DNA of 30,221 bases from CAYRYU01 sp964428355 (GCA_964428355.1 CAYRYU010000086.1:1-30221), one strand, 5' to 3'. Positions 7,813-15,925 are shown, counted from the stretch's first letter. Program-made: numbers and translations. The notes: generated by a model from the letters alone, not told the origin.

Positions 7813-7854
7813 CCTGAATGGGAATTTCCCGTTCCCATTCAGGTTTTCTTTTTT
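7813..7854 (+). terminator. Rho-independent terminator of htpX
   Basis: A perfect 12-bp stem (7813-7824 with 7832-7843, arm CCTGAATGGGAA) and a 7-base loop are followed by TTTTCTTTTTT. It lies 25 bases after the htpX stop codon. Confidence 0.92.
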
Positions 7855-7963
7855 CCTTCTGATTTTCCAACGGTTCTTTTCGATCTTGCGTTTCATTTTT
7901 CGAGAACACCAAAACACTTCACCCTGAGAATTGGTAGGGAAAAGGGAACCGGAGGAAGGAAAT

Positions 7964-10231
7964 ATGATGAATCAGAACGTTCTGAAGGCCCTCTCGACCG
8001 TGGCGGTCATGTCTGCCCTCGTTTTCGGAACCGGATCCGCGCAGGCTGGCAACCCCTTCGATGAGGATTCCGCCGTAACACCCTCCAAGGAAACCGAAGT
8101 CAAGGCTTCCGCCGCGGCTGCGGGAGAGATCCAGGCCATCAACGGACTGAAGGAATCCCTGAATGCCAGGAACCAGTACACCGGGGTTTACAAGGCCAGG
8201 GTTCTGGGCTTTGCCGTTTCGAAGGGGACTGTCAAGTTCGACGACCTCACCGACAAGATCAAGTATCAGCGGGCGGACTGGTTCAAGAAGATCCTGAGCG
8301 AGCACGGCTGCCAGACCGATTCCTACAGCGCTACCGAAGCCCAGAAAGGCAAATGGGGAATCTTCAGCGGGAAGAAGATGGTGGTCAGCTCAGTGTTCCG
8401 GGGTCGGGAATTCGTGGTCCAGGCGATCTCGAGCCACTACGGTGGATCGGTCGATGCCGTCCAGGCCGCGCCCGTCACCCCCGCTCTGCCCGGTTTGGAG
8501 ACTGCAATCAACCTCGAGAACAAGAACATCGAGATCGAAAAGGCCATTTTGGGGCTCGAGTTCGAGATCGATCAGCTTTTCAATGAGCTGAATGAATACC
8601 AGGGGATCCTTGAAGGGAGCAAGAAATCCGAGGTCGAAAAGAAGATCGATGGCAAGAAGAAGGAAATCGCCGCGCTCAAGGGCTCGATTGCCAAGAACCG
8701 CGACGAGGTTTCAAAATCGCTCCTCAACTCCGCCCTCGCCCTCGAAAACAATGGAGAATACGAGAAAGCCATCGCTTACCTGAACTTCTTCGACCTGTGG
8801 GACAACAACACCCGCACCCATGCCGCAAACTGCTATGAGCACCTCGGGGATTACGATTCCGCGATCGGAATGTACGAGAAGCTTTCCCCCATGACCGATT
8901 CGATCAAGATGGACATCGCCAACTGCTATGAGCACCTCGGGGATTACGATTCCGCGATCGGAATGTACGAGAAGCTTTCCCCCATGACCGATTCGATCAA
9001 GATGGACATCGCCAACTGCAACCACCTGAAGGGTGACGATACCAAGGCGGTCAAGGGCCTGCTCGAAGTCCTCGGAAGTTTCAAGAGCTCCCCGGACCAG
9101 CTTGACGCCCTCGACAAGATCGACGAATGGAAGCTCCTCTCGAAGAAGTCCGAGTTCCCCGAGCTTCCCAGGAAAATCTCCGATATCTATCTCCAGAAGT
9201 CCTTCATCGACTCGAAGGATTCCGCCAAGGCTTCCGAGGATTACCGGAAGGCCTGCTCGATCCGCGCCGATGCGGAATCTTCGGCCCCCAAAGCCGTTTC
9301 GGACACCATCATCGGGGGATATTACAAAGCCTACCAGAACGCTGCCAACGCCTACCAGTCCGCTGTCGAGGCTACGGGAAACCGGTTCATGGCCGAACGG
9401 ACCGAGGCCGAACGGATGGTCGGGGTCCGAAAGGATGAGTATCAGAAGAAACTCGATGCCGCTCCGGGAGCCTACAACAGCGAGATCACCCGCCGCGAGA
9501 CCGAGCTCAGCCGGGAGCGCCAGACTCTCTCCAGCTACGAGGTCTCCTTCCGCACCGCCCAGAACGACCTCATGAACGCCAAGACCCGCCAGGCATCCGC
9601 CGATAGCAACTACGATTCCGCCCGTCGGTCATACGACGATGCCGTCAGGGAACTCCGCCGGCTGGAACGGGAATACCAGGACCAGCAGACCGACCCCTAC
9701 GACGATGACGACGATAGCACCGATCCGTATGATCATGGTTCGAGTGGTACCACCTCCGGCACGGATCCCTATGATGACGACGACGACGAATCCAGTACCG
9801 ATCCCTACGATTACTACGTTTCCAGCTCCGACCTCGATGCAGCCCGCCGCCGGGTCAGCGACCGCGATTACTACATGGATAGGGCCTACAGCGAGCTCAG
9901 TTCCGCAAACAGCGTTCTCTCGAACGCCCAGACCAACTACGACAAATGGAACCGGAACGTCTCCAACCAGAGTTCGAAGGTCAATACCCTCAACAGCCAA
10001 TACACCGACCTCCTCAAGAACAAGGACGGTTACATAAAGAATTATGTCGCTCCTGAACTGAAGAACCTCACCGCCGCCGAGAAGAAGTTCAATGTCGATT
10101 ATGCGATGAGCAACAAGGAGTCCTACATCTCCAGAGATGCCGAGGTGTCTCGGAAGCTGTCAGCTCAGTCCCAGGCCGGTAATGAGCACAACGCAATCAA
10201 GTCCTTCGCAACAGGCGCCGGCTTGAACTGA
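7964..10231 (+). CDS. Large secreted TPR/coiled-coil protein with Asp-rich repeats
   Basis: 755 residues. A signal peptide spans 1-28 (core STVAVMSALVFG, cleavage GSAQA|GN). After an N-terminal domain (about 45-165) a charged coiled coil covers about 183-252. TPR-like helices follow at about 255-370, including two identical 31-residue units (CYEHLGDYDSAIGMYEKLSP...) that are also identical as DNA. A second long coiled coil spans about 480-575. An Asp-rich segment with four TDPYD motifs (576-619) separates it from a third coiled coil (620-710). The start is one of two adjacent ATGs (7964 or 7967) after GGAGGAAGG. The layout suggests a periplasmic or surface scaffold; the Asp clusters may bind calcium. 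It is flanked by terminators on both sides, so it is probably transcribed alone. I do not recognise the family. Confidence 0.85.
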   Translation: MMNQNVLKALSTVAVMSALVFGTGSAQAGNPFDEDSAVTPSKETEVKASAAAAGEIQAINGLKESLNARNQYTGVYKARVLGFAVSKGTVKFDDLTDKIKYQRADWFKKILSEHGCQTDSYSATEAQKGKWGIFSGKKMVVSSVFRGREFVVQAISSHYGGSVDAVQAAPVTPALPGLETAINLENKNIEIEKAILGLEFEIDQLFNELNEYQGILEGSKKSEVEKKIDGKKKEIAALKGSIAKNRDEVSKSLLNSALALENNGEYEKAIAYLNFFDLWDNNTRTHAANCYEHLGDYDSAIGMYEKLSPMTDSIKMDIANCYEHLGDYDSAIGMYEKLSPMTDSIKMDIANCNHLKGDDTKAVKGLLEVLGSFKSSPDQLDALDKIDEWKLLSKKSEFPELPRKISDIYLQKSFIDSKDSAKASEDYRKACSIRADAESSAPKAVSDTIIGGYYKAYQNAANAYQSAVEATGNRFMAERTEAERMVGVRKDEYQKKLDAAPGAYNSEITRRETELSRERQTLSSYEVSFRTAQNDLMNAKTRQASADSNYDSARRSYDDAVRELRRLEREYQDQQTDPYDDDDDSTDPYDHGSSGTTSGTDPYDDDDDESSTDPYDYYVSSSDLDAARRRVSDRDYYMDRAYSELSSANSVLSNAQTNYDKWNRNVSNQSSKVNTLNSQYTDLLKNKDGYIKNYVAPELKNLTAAEKKFNVDYAMSNKESYISRDAEVSRKLSAQSQAGNEHNAIKSFATGAGLN
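8828..9019 (+). repeat. Perfect 93-bp tandem duplication inside a coding region
   Basis: Bases 8828-8926 recur exactly at 8921-9019, so the period is 93 bp (31 codons) with zero mismatches. The duplication keeps frame and adds one TPR-like unit. Identity at synonymous sites means it is very recent or maintained by recombination. Confidence 0.95.
9689..9820 (+). repeat. Coding repeat: four TDPYD motifs with Asp runs
   Basis: Residues 576-619 of the secreted protein contain TDPYDDDDDS, TDPYDHGSS, TDPYDDDDDE and TDPYDYYV in succession, joined by Ser/Gly/Thr linkers. Codons vary between copies, so this repeat is older than the exact duplication upstream. The spacing of acidic side chains suggests metal or mineral binding. 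Confidence 0.85.
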
Positions 10232-10241
10232 AACGCCACCG

Positions 10242-10286
10242 AAAAGGCACGGGACTCCAGATCGGAATCCCGTGCCTTTTGTTTTT
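10242..10286 (+). terminator. Rho-independent terminator
   Basis: A 13-bp perfect stem (10242-10254 with 10268-10280, arm AAAAGGCACGGGA) with a 13-base loop is followed by GTTTTT. It lies ten bases after the stop of the large secreted protein gene. The A-rich and T-rich arm ends would also let it work from the other strand. Confidence 0.9.
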
Positions 10287-10464
10287 CTCCCTCCTAGCAT
10301 TTTTGGTGCCCGTTTTCCGGACTCGAAGTATCGCATTCTGCGCCTTGTTTGGCACATCCCGATTTCCTGGACCCATGAAAACCCGCTATTCGTGAGGAGC
10401 GGATCCGGGCACGGGAGTTGTTACCCTCTCGAAATAAAGAACGGGGAACCGGGGAGGGAAAAGT

Positions 10465-11277
10465 ATGCGTTCACTCCTGGCGGATGATACGGGTAGGGAT
10501 AACGAAAAAAGGCGATTGCTTTCGAAAGCAGAAGTTCTGGCCTGGCTGAAGGCCCGCTTTTCCTTTCGTTTCCACATGCTCTTCATTCTTTTCTTCACCT
10601 TTTTGGGCGGGATCCTGGTTAACAAGTTCCTCTTCCTTGCCGGATTTTCCATGATAGTTCTCAGGTATCCACTGACCCTGATTGTTTCCTATCTCCTGTT
10701 TCTCGGAACCGTCAGGGTCTGGTACTCGATTGTCAGGCATGACGGCGGACCCCAGACTTTCTGGGAAGTCCTGGATGCCACGAACCTCCATTCGGAATTG
10801 GCCGCCCGGGGACTTGACCTGGCCCTTGAAGACCCGGAGACCGTTTCCCGTGGTCTGGAGGCTGGAGGGCAGGCTGTCCGGGCGGTTGCCGATGCCTGTC
10901 CCGAAGGCGGAGGTGGGGTGATTGAGGGTGCGGGGAAGGTCATCCAGGCGGGGGCTTCGTTTGACGAGGGATGCCTGGTTTTGATTCCATTTTTCATCCT
11001 TATGGGGCTCTTCATGGGCCTTGGAGGTTACCTCATGATCGCGGCACCTGAGATCCTCTCGGAGACGTTGTTCCATTTCCTGCTTGCGGCGGGCCTTGCA
11101 TCACGGTTGAAGGAAACCGACCGGGAACCGGCAGATTGGGTGGGAACGGTCATGGGCCAGACAGGCTGGTCGTTCGGCATGCTTCTTCTGGCAACCTGCG
11201 TATTCGGATTTGCCGCCACATGCTTTTTCCCCCAGTTCCATACCCTTGCCCCCCTTCTGAATGCGTGTCTGAGCTGA
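10465..11277 (+). CDS. Unrecognised multi-pass membrane protein
   Basis: 270 residues. The ATG follows GGGGAGGG by six to seven bases. After a charged cytoplasmic N-terminus (1-35) there are two hydrophobic segments (about 36-60 and 65-85). A soluble, Gly/Glu-rich middle follows (about 90-165, with AAGLASRLK-like amphipathic helices later). Then come hydrophobic segments at about 170-195, 200-215 and 237-260. I see no catalytic motif and no known domain. It stands alone between two terminator-like hairpins, with no clear promoter. I infer an inner-membrane location from the lack of a cleavable signal and the number of hydrophobic segments. Confidence 0.75.
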   Translation: MRSLLADDTGRDNEKRRLLSKAEVLAWLKARFSFRFHMLFILFFTFLGGILVNKFLFLAGFSMIVLRYPLTLIVSYLLFLGTVRVWYSIVRHDGGPQTFWEVLDATNLHSELAARGLDLALEDPETVSRGLEAGGQAVRAVADACPEGGGGVIEGAGKVIQAGASFDEGCLVLIPFFILMGLFMGLGGYLMIAAPEILSETLFHFLLAAGLASRLKETDREPADWVGTVMGQTGWSFGMLLLATCVFGFAATCFFPQFHTLAPLLNACLS

Positions 11278-11317
11278 TCAGCCAAGGGGCTGCGATCCGG
11301 CTGGCTCCACGATGCGA

Positions 11318-11345
11318 GAGTGCTTCGCGAACTCCCCCTTTTTTT
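11318..11345 (+). terminator. Weak terminator-like hairpin
   Basis: A short stem (GAGT with ACTC, one mismatch, then C-G) closes a TTCGC loop at 11318-11334 and is followed by four C and seven T. The T tract is good but the stem is poor. It lies about 40 bases after the membrane protein gene. Confidence 0.35.
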
Positions 11346-11405
11346 CGGGCGGTTTCCGGGATATCATGGAACTTCCACGAATCTCCCCGGGCCACGGAAG
11401 AAGGA

Positions 11406-12020
11406 ATGAAAATGAAAGACGAATTGTTCAAGAAACTTTGCAGGAAAGGTGAAACCGCTGACCGGAAGCTGCTTTCGGAAGATCCCAAGCGCGCCTACGA
11501 AGAGTATGAAGAGATCCTCGAAAAGATGCTGGAACTGAAGGAAGTCGACACCTTTCTGATGAGCAAGACGGTTCTCAGTATGATGCTCGCCCTGATCCGG
11601 CTGGAAACCTACGCGGAAGCCCATGCCCTCTGGGCCGCGGGCGAGGATGACATCCGGTCGATCGGAATCAAGAGCATCGAGGACGGGGGCGTCTCCGAGA
11701 GCGATACGATCCTTTATCTGCAGATTTCCGCTTTTCTCCATTCGCTTTCATCGGGAACCAAGAAACAGATCGTGACGGCAATCGACGATACCTGCAAACA
11801 GGTCTGCGAATACCTGCTGGAGCAGGATCCGAAGATGCTTCCCTCGGCAATCCGCAACTGGCGGCTGCACCTCATGGAGGTCTACGACGGGCCGATCCCC
11901 GAACAGTCGCAGAAACAGCTTCTTTCATTCGAGAAGAAGGTGAAGAGCAAGGACGAATCCTCTTCCCTTCGTTTCCTCGAACCCTCCGAATGGAAGATTA
12001 CCTGGGAAGACGAGGAGTGA
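11406..12020 (+). CDS. Unrecognised small cytoplasmic protein
   Basis: 204 residues from the ATG at 11406. A second in-frame ATG at 11412 sits at a better distance (7 bases) from AAGGA (11401-11405) and may be the real start. The protein has no signal peptide or membrane segment, is rich in Glu/Lys and looks all-helical. Examples are RAYEEYEEILEKMLELKEVDT near the N-terminus and CKQVCEYLLEQDPKMLPSA near 135-155, a pattern like degenerate TPR helices. I recognise no family. It is followed by an inverted repeat and the FIST-cyclase gene, on the same strand with a 122-base gap. Confidence 0.75.
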   Translation: MKMKDELFKKLCRKGETADRKLLSEDPKRAYEEYEEILEKMLELKEVDTFLMSKTVLSMMLALIRLETYAEAHALWAAGEDDIRSIGIKSIEDGGVSESDTILYLQISAFLHSLSSGTKKQIVTAIDDTCKQVCEYLLEQDPKMLPSAIRNWRLHLMEVYDGPIPEQSQKQLLSFEKKVKSKDESSSLRFLEPSEWKITWEDEE

Positions 12021-12065
12021 GGTTTCTTCCCTGAAGGTTGTCCCCCATCTCGGCGGCCTGTACAT

Positions 12066-12092
12066 GAGGTCAGGTTTTCCCAACCGGACCTC
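12066..12092 (+). promoter_or_regulatory. Inverted repeat upstream of the FIST-cyclase gene
   Basis: Arms of 11 bases (12066-12076 and 12082-12092, GAGGTC-a-GGTT with AACC-g-GACCTC) pair with one A/G mismatch around a 5-base centre. No T tract follows, so it is a poor terminator. It covers the position where the -35 of the TATAAT box at 12104 would lie, which is where an operator would be expected. Confidence 0.5.
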
Positions 12093-12103
12093 TTGGTATG
12101 GGT

Positions 12104-12109
12104 TATAAT
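12104..12109 (+). promoter_or_regulatory. Candidate -10 element for the FIST-cyclase gene
   Basis: TATAAT lies 33 bases upstream of the ATG at 12143. The -35 position (about 12081-12086, CAACCG) does not match consensus, so an activator may be required. The box argues against the longer open frame that begins at 12098. Confidence 0.4.
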
Positions 12110-12142
12110 GTCTTTCCAGAGTCGACGATTCTGGAGGCGGTT

Positions 12143-14061
12143 ATGATTGTCAAAGGTCTGGCGGTTGCCCGCGGAAGAGACACCGAAGAGGTTTCCCGCC
12201 TGGTTGCGGCGCGGGCCCTTGCTCAGAACCCCCATCCCCAGATCGGGATCCTTTTCGCTTCGCAAAAGTATGACCAGGAGGTTCTTTTCAAGACGATACG
12301 CTCTTCCCTTGGAGGGATTCCCATCTTTGGGACCACCACGCCATACGGAATAACGAATCGCGGGGTCGAACACGACTCGGTTCTCCTGCTTCTGCTTTCG
12401 TCCGATGACCTGGATTTCAAGGTTGTTGCGGGGAAATGCGAGGACAATCCAAACGAGGTTGCCCGCTACCTGGCCTCCAAGTTTCTGGTCGACATCCCCG
12501 TCCAGCCGGGCGACTCGATCGCATGCATCTCGTCGAGTTCCCAGCACCATGGCAAGGGAGGTGAGTTCCTACGGGGGTTGAACGAAGTTTTCCCTTTCCG
12601 GGTGCCGGTTTCGGGAGGAGCGACCGTGGGCGCTTTTCCCAGCGATGACTGGGAAGCCCTTCACCGTGGAACCCAGTATTGCGGTGACATTTTCGCCACG
12701 GGGTTCCTCAACTTCCTGTTCTTGCGGGCGAAAGACCCAAAGAACCTCCGTTTCGGTTTCGCTTTCGAAAGTGGCTGGGAACCGGTTTCCCACCCGGTCA
12801 TCTGCACCCGGACGGAGGGAAACCGGGTTTTCGAGGTCGATGGAATCCCCATCCTGCAATACCTGAAGAGCTACCTCGGGGAAGGATTTCACGATCAGAT
12901 CTTTTTCGCACGTTCGAAATTTTCCTTTATCGCGCGCCTCAAGGAAGGGGCAACCGAAAAGACGGTCATCAGGGTCCCCTTTCGTTGCGATTTCCAGAAG
13001 CCTTCGGTGCTTTTCTGGCCGGAAGGGAATTACCAGGATCTCGAGATCCAGCTGGTCCAGCTTTCCCGCGAAGATCTCCTGGATGGTGCGGAAAAGGCGG
13101 CCCAGGCGGCGGTGGATGGCCTCGAGGGGTTCAAACCTGAGCTGGTGCTCGTTTTCAGCTGCACGGTCCGGAGTCTCCTGTTGCATTCCTGGGCGAACCA
13201 GGAAATCGAGCGGGTGGGGAAGGTAGTTGGCAGCAACGTCCCGATAATCGGAATGTATGCGAACGCAGAGTTCGGGCCAATCTACAACCGCTATCGGGAG
13301 GTCATCGACAGAAAAAGGGCCCTTTCCGGATCCCAGGAGCTGGGTTGTTCGATCTCGTTGCTCGTGGTCGGATCGCAAACTGGCTCCGGGGCGGGGACCG
13401 ATTTCCGGCAGGCACTTGATGGGCAATTCCGGGAAGACGAAGCCCGGGCCGCGCGGACCCCGGAGGAAAGGATTTCTGAACTTTCCGGGCTGCTCGCGGA
13501 AGCGGAGAAGCGGCTCTTCGACAGTGAAAAGTCCCTCCGGTACATCAATCGGGAGCACTACAAGGCGAACATCTCCCTTCAGGAAAGGAATGAGCAGCTT
13601 GCGGAGGCAAACCGCCGCAGCGAGAAGCTTCAGGAGGTGATCCGCCAGTACACACCCCACGAGGTCTGGCGGAAAGCATCCGCCACGGTGATGGCCGGCC
13701 TTTACAGGATTCCCGACGAGGAACTCCGTGCCGCTTTCATGTTCATGGACGTCAAGGGGTTCACTTCGTATGCAGAGAAACACACTCCCGCAGAGGTCAT
13801 TTCCGGGATCAACGCCATTTTCCAGCCTGCGACGGAGCTGGTTTACAGGGAAGGGGGCGACATCGACAAGTTCATCGGGGACTGCATCTTCGCAAAGTTC
13901 CCAACCGCCGAGCAGGGGCTGCGGGCTGCGGTCGGAATCCAGCAGTTGATGGGAAGACTCCGCAACGAAGGGAGCCCCTTCTCCGTTCGCATCGGGATGA
14001 ATTTCGGCCGGGTGGTTTCCGGAAACGTGGGTGCCCCCATGCGACGTGAGAACGCCCTGAT
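12143..14061 (+). CDS. FIST-domain sensor / class III nucleotidyl cyclase, 3' end in gap
   Basis: 639 residues are visible. The ATG has GGAGG five bases upstream. Residues about 20-210 match the FIST N domain pattern (IPIFGTTTPYGITNRG, then ISSSSQHHGKGGEF). About 225-380 match FIST C (SNVPIIGMYANAEFGP). FIST domains sense small ligands, probably amino-acid-like molecules. A coiled-coil linker (about 433-500) leads to a class III cyclase domain. Its two metal-binding aspartates are visible, Asp536 in FMFMDVKGF and Asp580 in FIGD, as is Lys576, which favours ATP over GTP. The catalytic Asn/Arg region is expected right where the gap begins (after RRENALI). There is no signal peptide or membrane segment, so it is a cytosolic sensor making cAMP, by inference. 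Confidence 0.85.
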
Positions 14062-14161
14062 NNNNNNNNNNNNNNNNNNNNNNNNNNNNNNNNNNNNNNN
14101 NNNNNNNNNNNNNNNNNNNNNNNNNNNNNNNNNNNNNNNNNNNNNNNNNNNNNNNNNNNNN
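14062..14161. other. Assembly gap (100 N)
   Basis: Exactly 100 N of unknown true length. It removes the end of the cyclase domain, including the transition-state Asn/Arg residues. Confidence 0.98.
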
Positions 14162-14208
14162 CGGCATGGACATTGCTACGAGAAGGACTGGTAGTAAAAG
14201 GGGATTGA
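14162..14208 (+). other. Probable 3' tail of the cyclase gene, frame undetermined
   Basis: Because the gap length is unknown, the frame after it cannot be fixed. One frame gives AWTLLREGLVVKGD and stops at 14206-14208; its VVKG resembles the VKG turn near the end of class III cyclases. Another frame stops earlier, after HGHCYEKDW. Either would place the stop upstream of the next gene at 14230. Confidence 0.4.
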
Positions 14209-14229
14209 ACGGCGAGGGGGGGCGAAGCG

Positions 14230-14664
14230 ATGGAATTCCTGGGCGAGAATTTCCTTCCGCTGGTTCTTTTCGTGGCTTTCATCCTGGGAGCTTTTTTCCC
14301 GGAAACCCCCGAGGAAATTGCTGAAGCAGAGAAACTGCGGGTCGAGAAGGGGGATCTTCATTTTCGGATGCTGCGATCCGCGAAATGGACCACCCCCGGC
14401 CTTTTGCGGCTCTTCGCGATCTGCTGGGCGATTCCCCTTTTCCTTGGGTCGGGGACGCTGACATTCCGGCTTCACCTGGCAGCAGGGCTCTGCGTTGTGA
14501 TTGCGGGCATGGTGGCGGGTTGGCAGAAGGGCGAGGAGAATGGAATCAAGCGGCGTTCGGAAAAGGAGTTGAGGGCTTTCTCCCATCTTGACGACCTTCC
14601 TCAGAAGTTTGGGTATGGGGTTCTCTACACATTGCTCATCGCAATCGCGATCGTCATTGGATAA
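14230..14664 (+). CDS. Unrecognised small integral membrane protein
   Basis: 144 residues with about four hydrophobic segments: 8-24, 58-75, 80-98 and 125-143. A charged loop (FPETPEEIAEAEKLRVEKGD) follows the first, and the Lys/Arg-rich loop RRSEKELRAFSHLDDLPQK precedes the last. The ATG follows a GAGGGGGGG tract by about seven bases. It begins shortly after the end of the cyclase gene on the same strand, so it could be its operon partner. There is no signal peptidase site and no known motif. Confidence 0.7.
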   Translation: MEFLGENFLPLVLFVAFILGAFFPETPEEIAEAEKLRVEKGDLHFRMLRSAKWTTPGLLRLFAICWAIPLFLGSGTLTFRLHLAAGLCVVIAGMVAGWQKGEENGIKRRSEKELRAFSHLDDLPQKFGYGVLYTLLIAIAIVIG

Positions 14665-14769
14665 CACCTGAGAGACCGGCCCGTTTGCATATTTCATGTA
14701 ACAAACGGATGTTGCCGTTCCTTCCTTCGCAGGCGGGAAAGGCTTCCCCAGGGGGCTGATCCTGTCCGA

Positions 14770-14798
14770 TTGTCGGATGTGGAATTGAGGGGTAGACT
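14770..14798 (+). promoter_or_regulatory. Candidate promoter of the exported protein gene at 14831
   Basis: TTGTCG (14770-14775) and TAGACT (14793-14798), each 4 of 6 to consensus, are separated by 17 bp. They lie about 30 bases before the ATG and just before the GGGAGGAA ribosome binding site. Confidence 0.4.
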
Positions 14799-14830
14799 GG
14801 AAGCATCGAATTGACCGGGAGGAAAAAACG

Positions 14831-15487
14831 ATGCGTTCGACCCTAAAATTTGCCCTGGTCCTGCTTGTCCTTGCGGTTCTCAGCCCCTGCCTGGTACACG
14901 CTGAGAAACTGACCAAGACCTTTGCACATCAACTTCTGGTCGTGGATCCGCCCCAGAGCTGGGAACACCGGATCGATCTTCCCGAGGAGTTCGCCCAGAA
15001 GGGGCTGTATTTCACCAAACGCAACTTCAGGACCCAGGGAAAACTCGCAGTGGAAATCGAGGAATTCAAGCCCACATACTACTATGTTAAGGTCCGACTT
15101 CCCAAGATGGTCGGTCAGGGAATGGCCGGCGATATCACGATCGAGCTCGATGTCGAAAAGCCTCAGCCGCTTCCCCCGGTCCTGGGAGTTCCCGCCGAAC
15201 TGAAGCTTTTTCCCGTCGCCCCGGCTCTTCGGCCCTGTTTCCAGTGGAAGGGTGCGGAGAAGTATGCCGCCGTGGCACTTTGTGATGCCGCCAGCGGGAA
15301 AACCATTTTCGAGCGGGTTGTTCGTGGATGGAGTTCCTGCGGGGTCGAAGAAATCTGGCTCGAACTGGGACACCATTACATCTGGGCCGTCCGGCAGGCG
15401 GACGAAACCGCCAGATACTCTCCGGAATCACAGGCCCGCTTCCGGATCGAAAAGGTCGATGGAATCGTAGTCACCGTTCCCGAATAG
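14831..15487 (+). CDS. Unrecognised exported protein with Ig/FN3-like C-terminal half
   Basis: 218 residues. A signal peptide covers about 1-24 (core FALVLLVLAVLSP, cleavage near VHA|EK). The mature N-terminal half (25-115) is rich in alternating hydrophobic/charged strands. The C-terminal half (about 125-210) has FQWKGAEKYAAVAL, a conserved-looking LELGHHYIWAV and SPESQARFRI. This is the pattern of a fibronectin-III-like sandwich in which a Trp core and a G-x-Y-x-W strand recur. GGGAGGAA lies seven bases before the ATG. It appears to be a single-gene unit with its own promoter and a following hairpin. Its function is unknown; the domain suggests binding to another envelope component. Confidence 0.75.
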   Translation: MRSTLKFALVLLVLAVLSPCLVHAEKLTKTFAHQLLVVDPPQSWEHRIDLPEEFAQKGLYFTKRNFRTQGKLAVEIEEFKPTYYYVKVRLPKMVGQGMAGDITIELDVEKPQPLPPVLGVPAELKLFPVAPALRPCFQWKGAEKYAAVALCDAASGKTIFERVVRGWSSCGVEEIWLELGHHYIWAVRQADETARYSPESQARFRIEKVDGIVVTVPE

Positions 15488-15498
15488 CGAATCCTTTA

Positions 15499-15536
15499 CT
15501 TGGGTGATGGGGCTTTTTTCCTCCCCGTCACCCAAG
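15499..15536 (+). terminator. Stem-loop after the exported protein gene (terminator-like)
   Basis: A 14-bp stem (15499-15512 with 15523-15536; one T-G pair) closes a 10-base loop that itself contains six T. No T tract follows the stem, so it may be Rho-dependent, protect the 3' end, or be only a partial intrinsic terminator. It lies 12 bases past the stop codon. Confidence 0.5.
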
Positions 15537-15584
15537 GGAAACCCACCTTTCTGGACACTGTAGCAAGGTTTCTGACGAAAAATT

Positions 15585-15690
15585 CCACCGAGTCGCAGAG
15601 AACACCGAGAAAACCCCGAGGTTTCGGGAAAAAGGGAAAAGCACCCGTCCGATTCATCAACAGCCTCTGTTGCTCTGTATCTCCGTTGCA
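15585..15690. repeat. Imperfect inverted repeat rich in CAGAG/CTCTG
   Basis: The left arm (about 15585-15610, with ACCGAGTCGCAGAGAACACC) and the right arm (about 15663-15688, with CCTCTGTTGCTCTGTATCTC) are approximate reverse complements around a spacer of about 50 bp. Each arm itself iterates a GAG or CTC unit. Similar CAGAG-type dispersed intergenic repeats occur in many environmental genomes; assignment to them is from memory and tentative. Confidence 0.5.
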
Positions 15691-15874
15691 ATCCCATCCG
15701 CGAAATGGTTTAAGTGCCACTTTTTGAGGTGGGAAAACCCGGAGCTTGCCGACCCGGCCCGAGATATGTATGGGGGGGCATCTTCTTCGTGTGCAGGCAA
15801 GAGGCGGGTCTGCTAGACCCCTTTTCAACCGGGAATTTGGGCGAACCGGAAATCATCGTCTAGGAAGGCGGGGA

Positions 15875-15925
15875 ACTTCCGGAACACGGTAAAGTCACTT
15901 CCGGATCACGGTAAAGTCTCTTCGG
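15875..15925. repeat. 22-bp tandem direct repeats
   Basis: Bases 15875-15896 and 15897-15918 are identical except for one base (position 10, A or T). Both begin ACTTCCGGA and end CACGGTAAAGTC. A third, broken copy (TCTTCGG) follows to 15925. Multiple tandem terminal repeats of about this size occur at the ends of IS21-family elements, but no transposase is nearby. Confidence 0.75.

Noticed and set aside
12569..14173. Long minus-strand frame (534 codons) opposite the FIST-cyclase gene
   Set aside because: It is a shadow of the plus-strand gene, made partly of N codons. The plus strand has clear FIST and cyclase motifs.
15806..15826. Terminator GGGTCT-GCT-AGACCC followed by CTTTTC
   Set aside because: A 6-bp stem with a three-base loop and a short T tract, with no gene ending nearby, is too weak to call.
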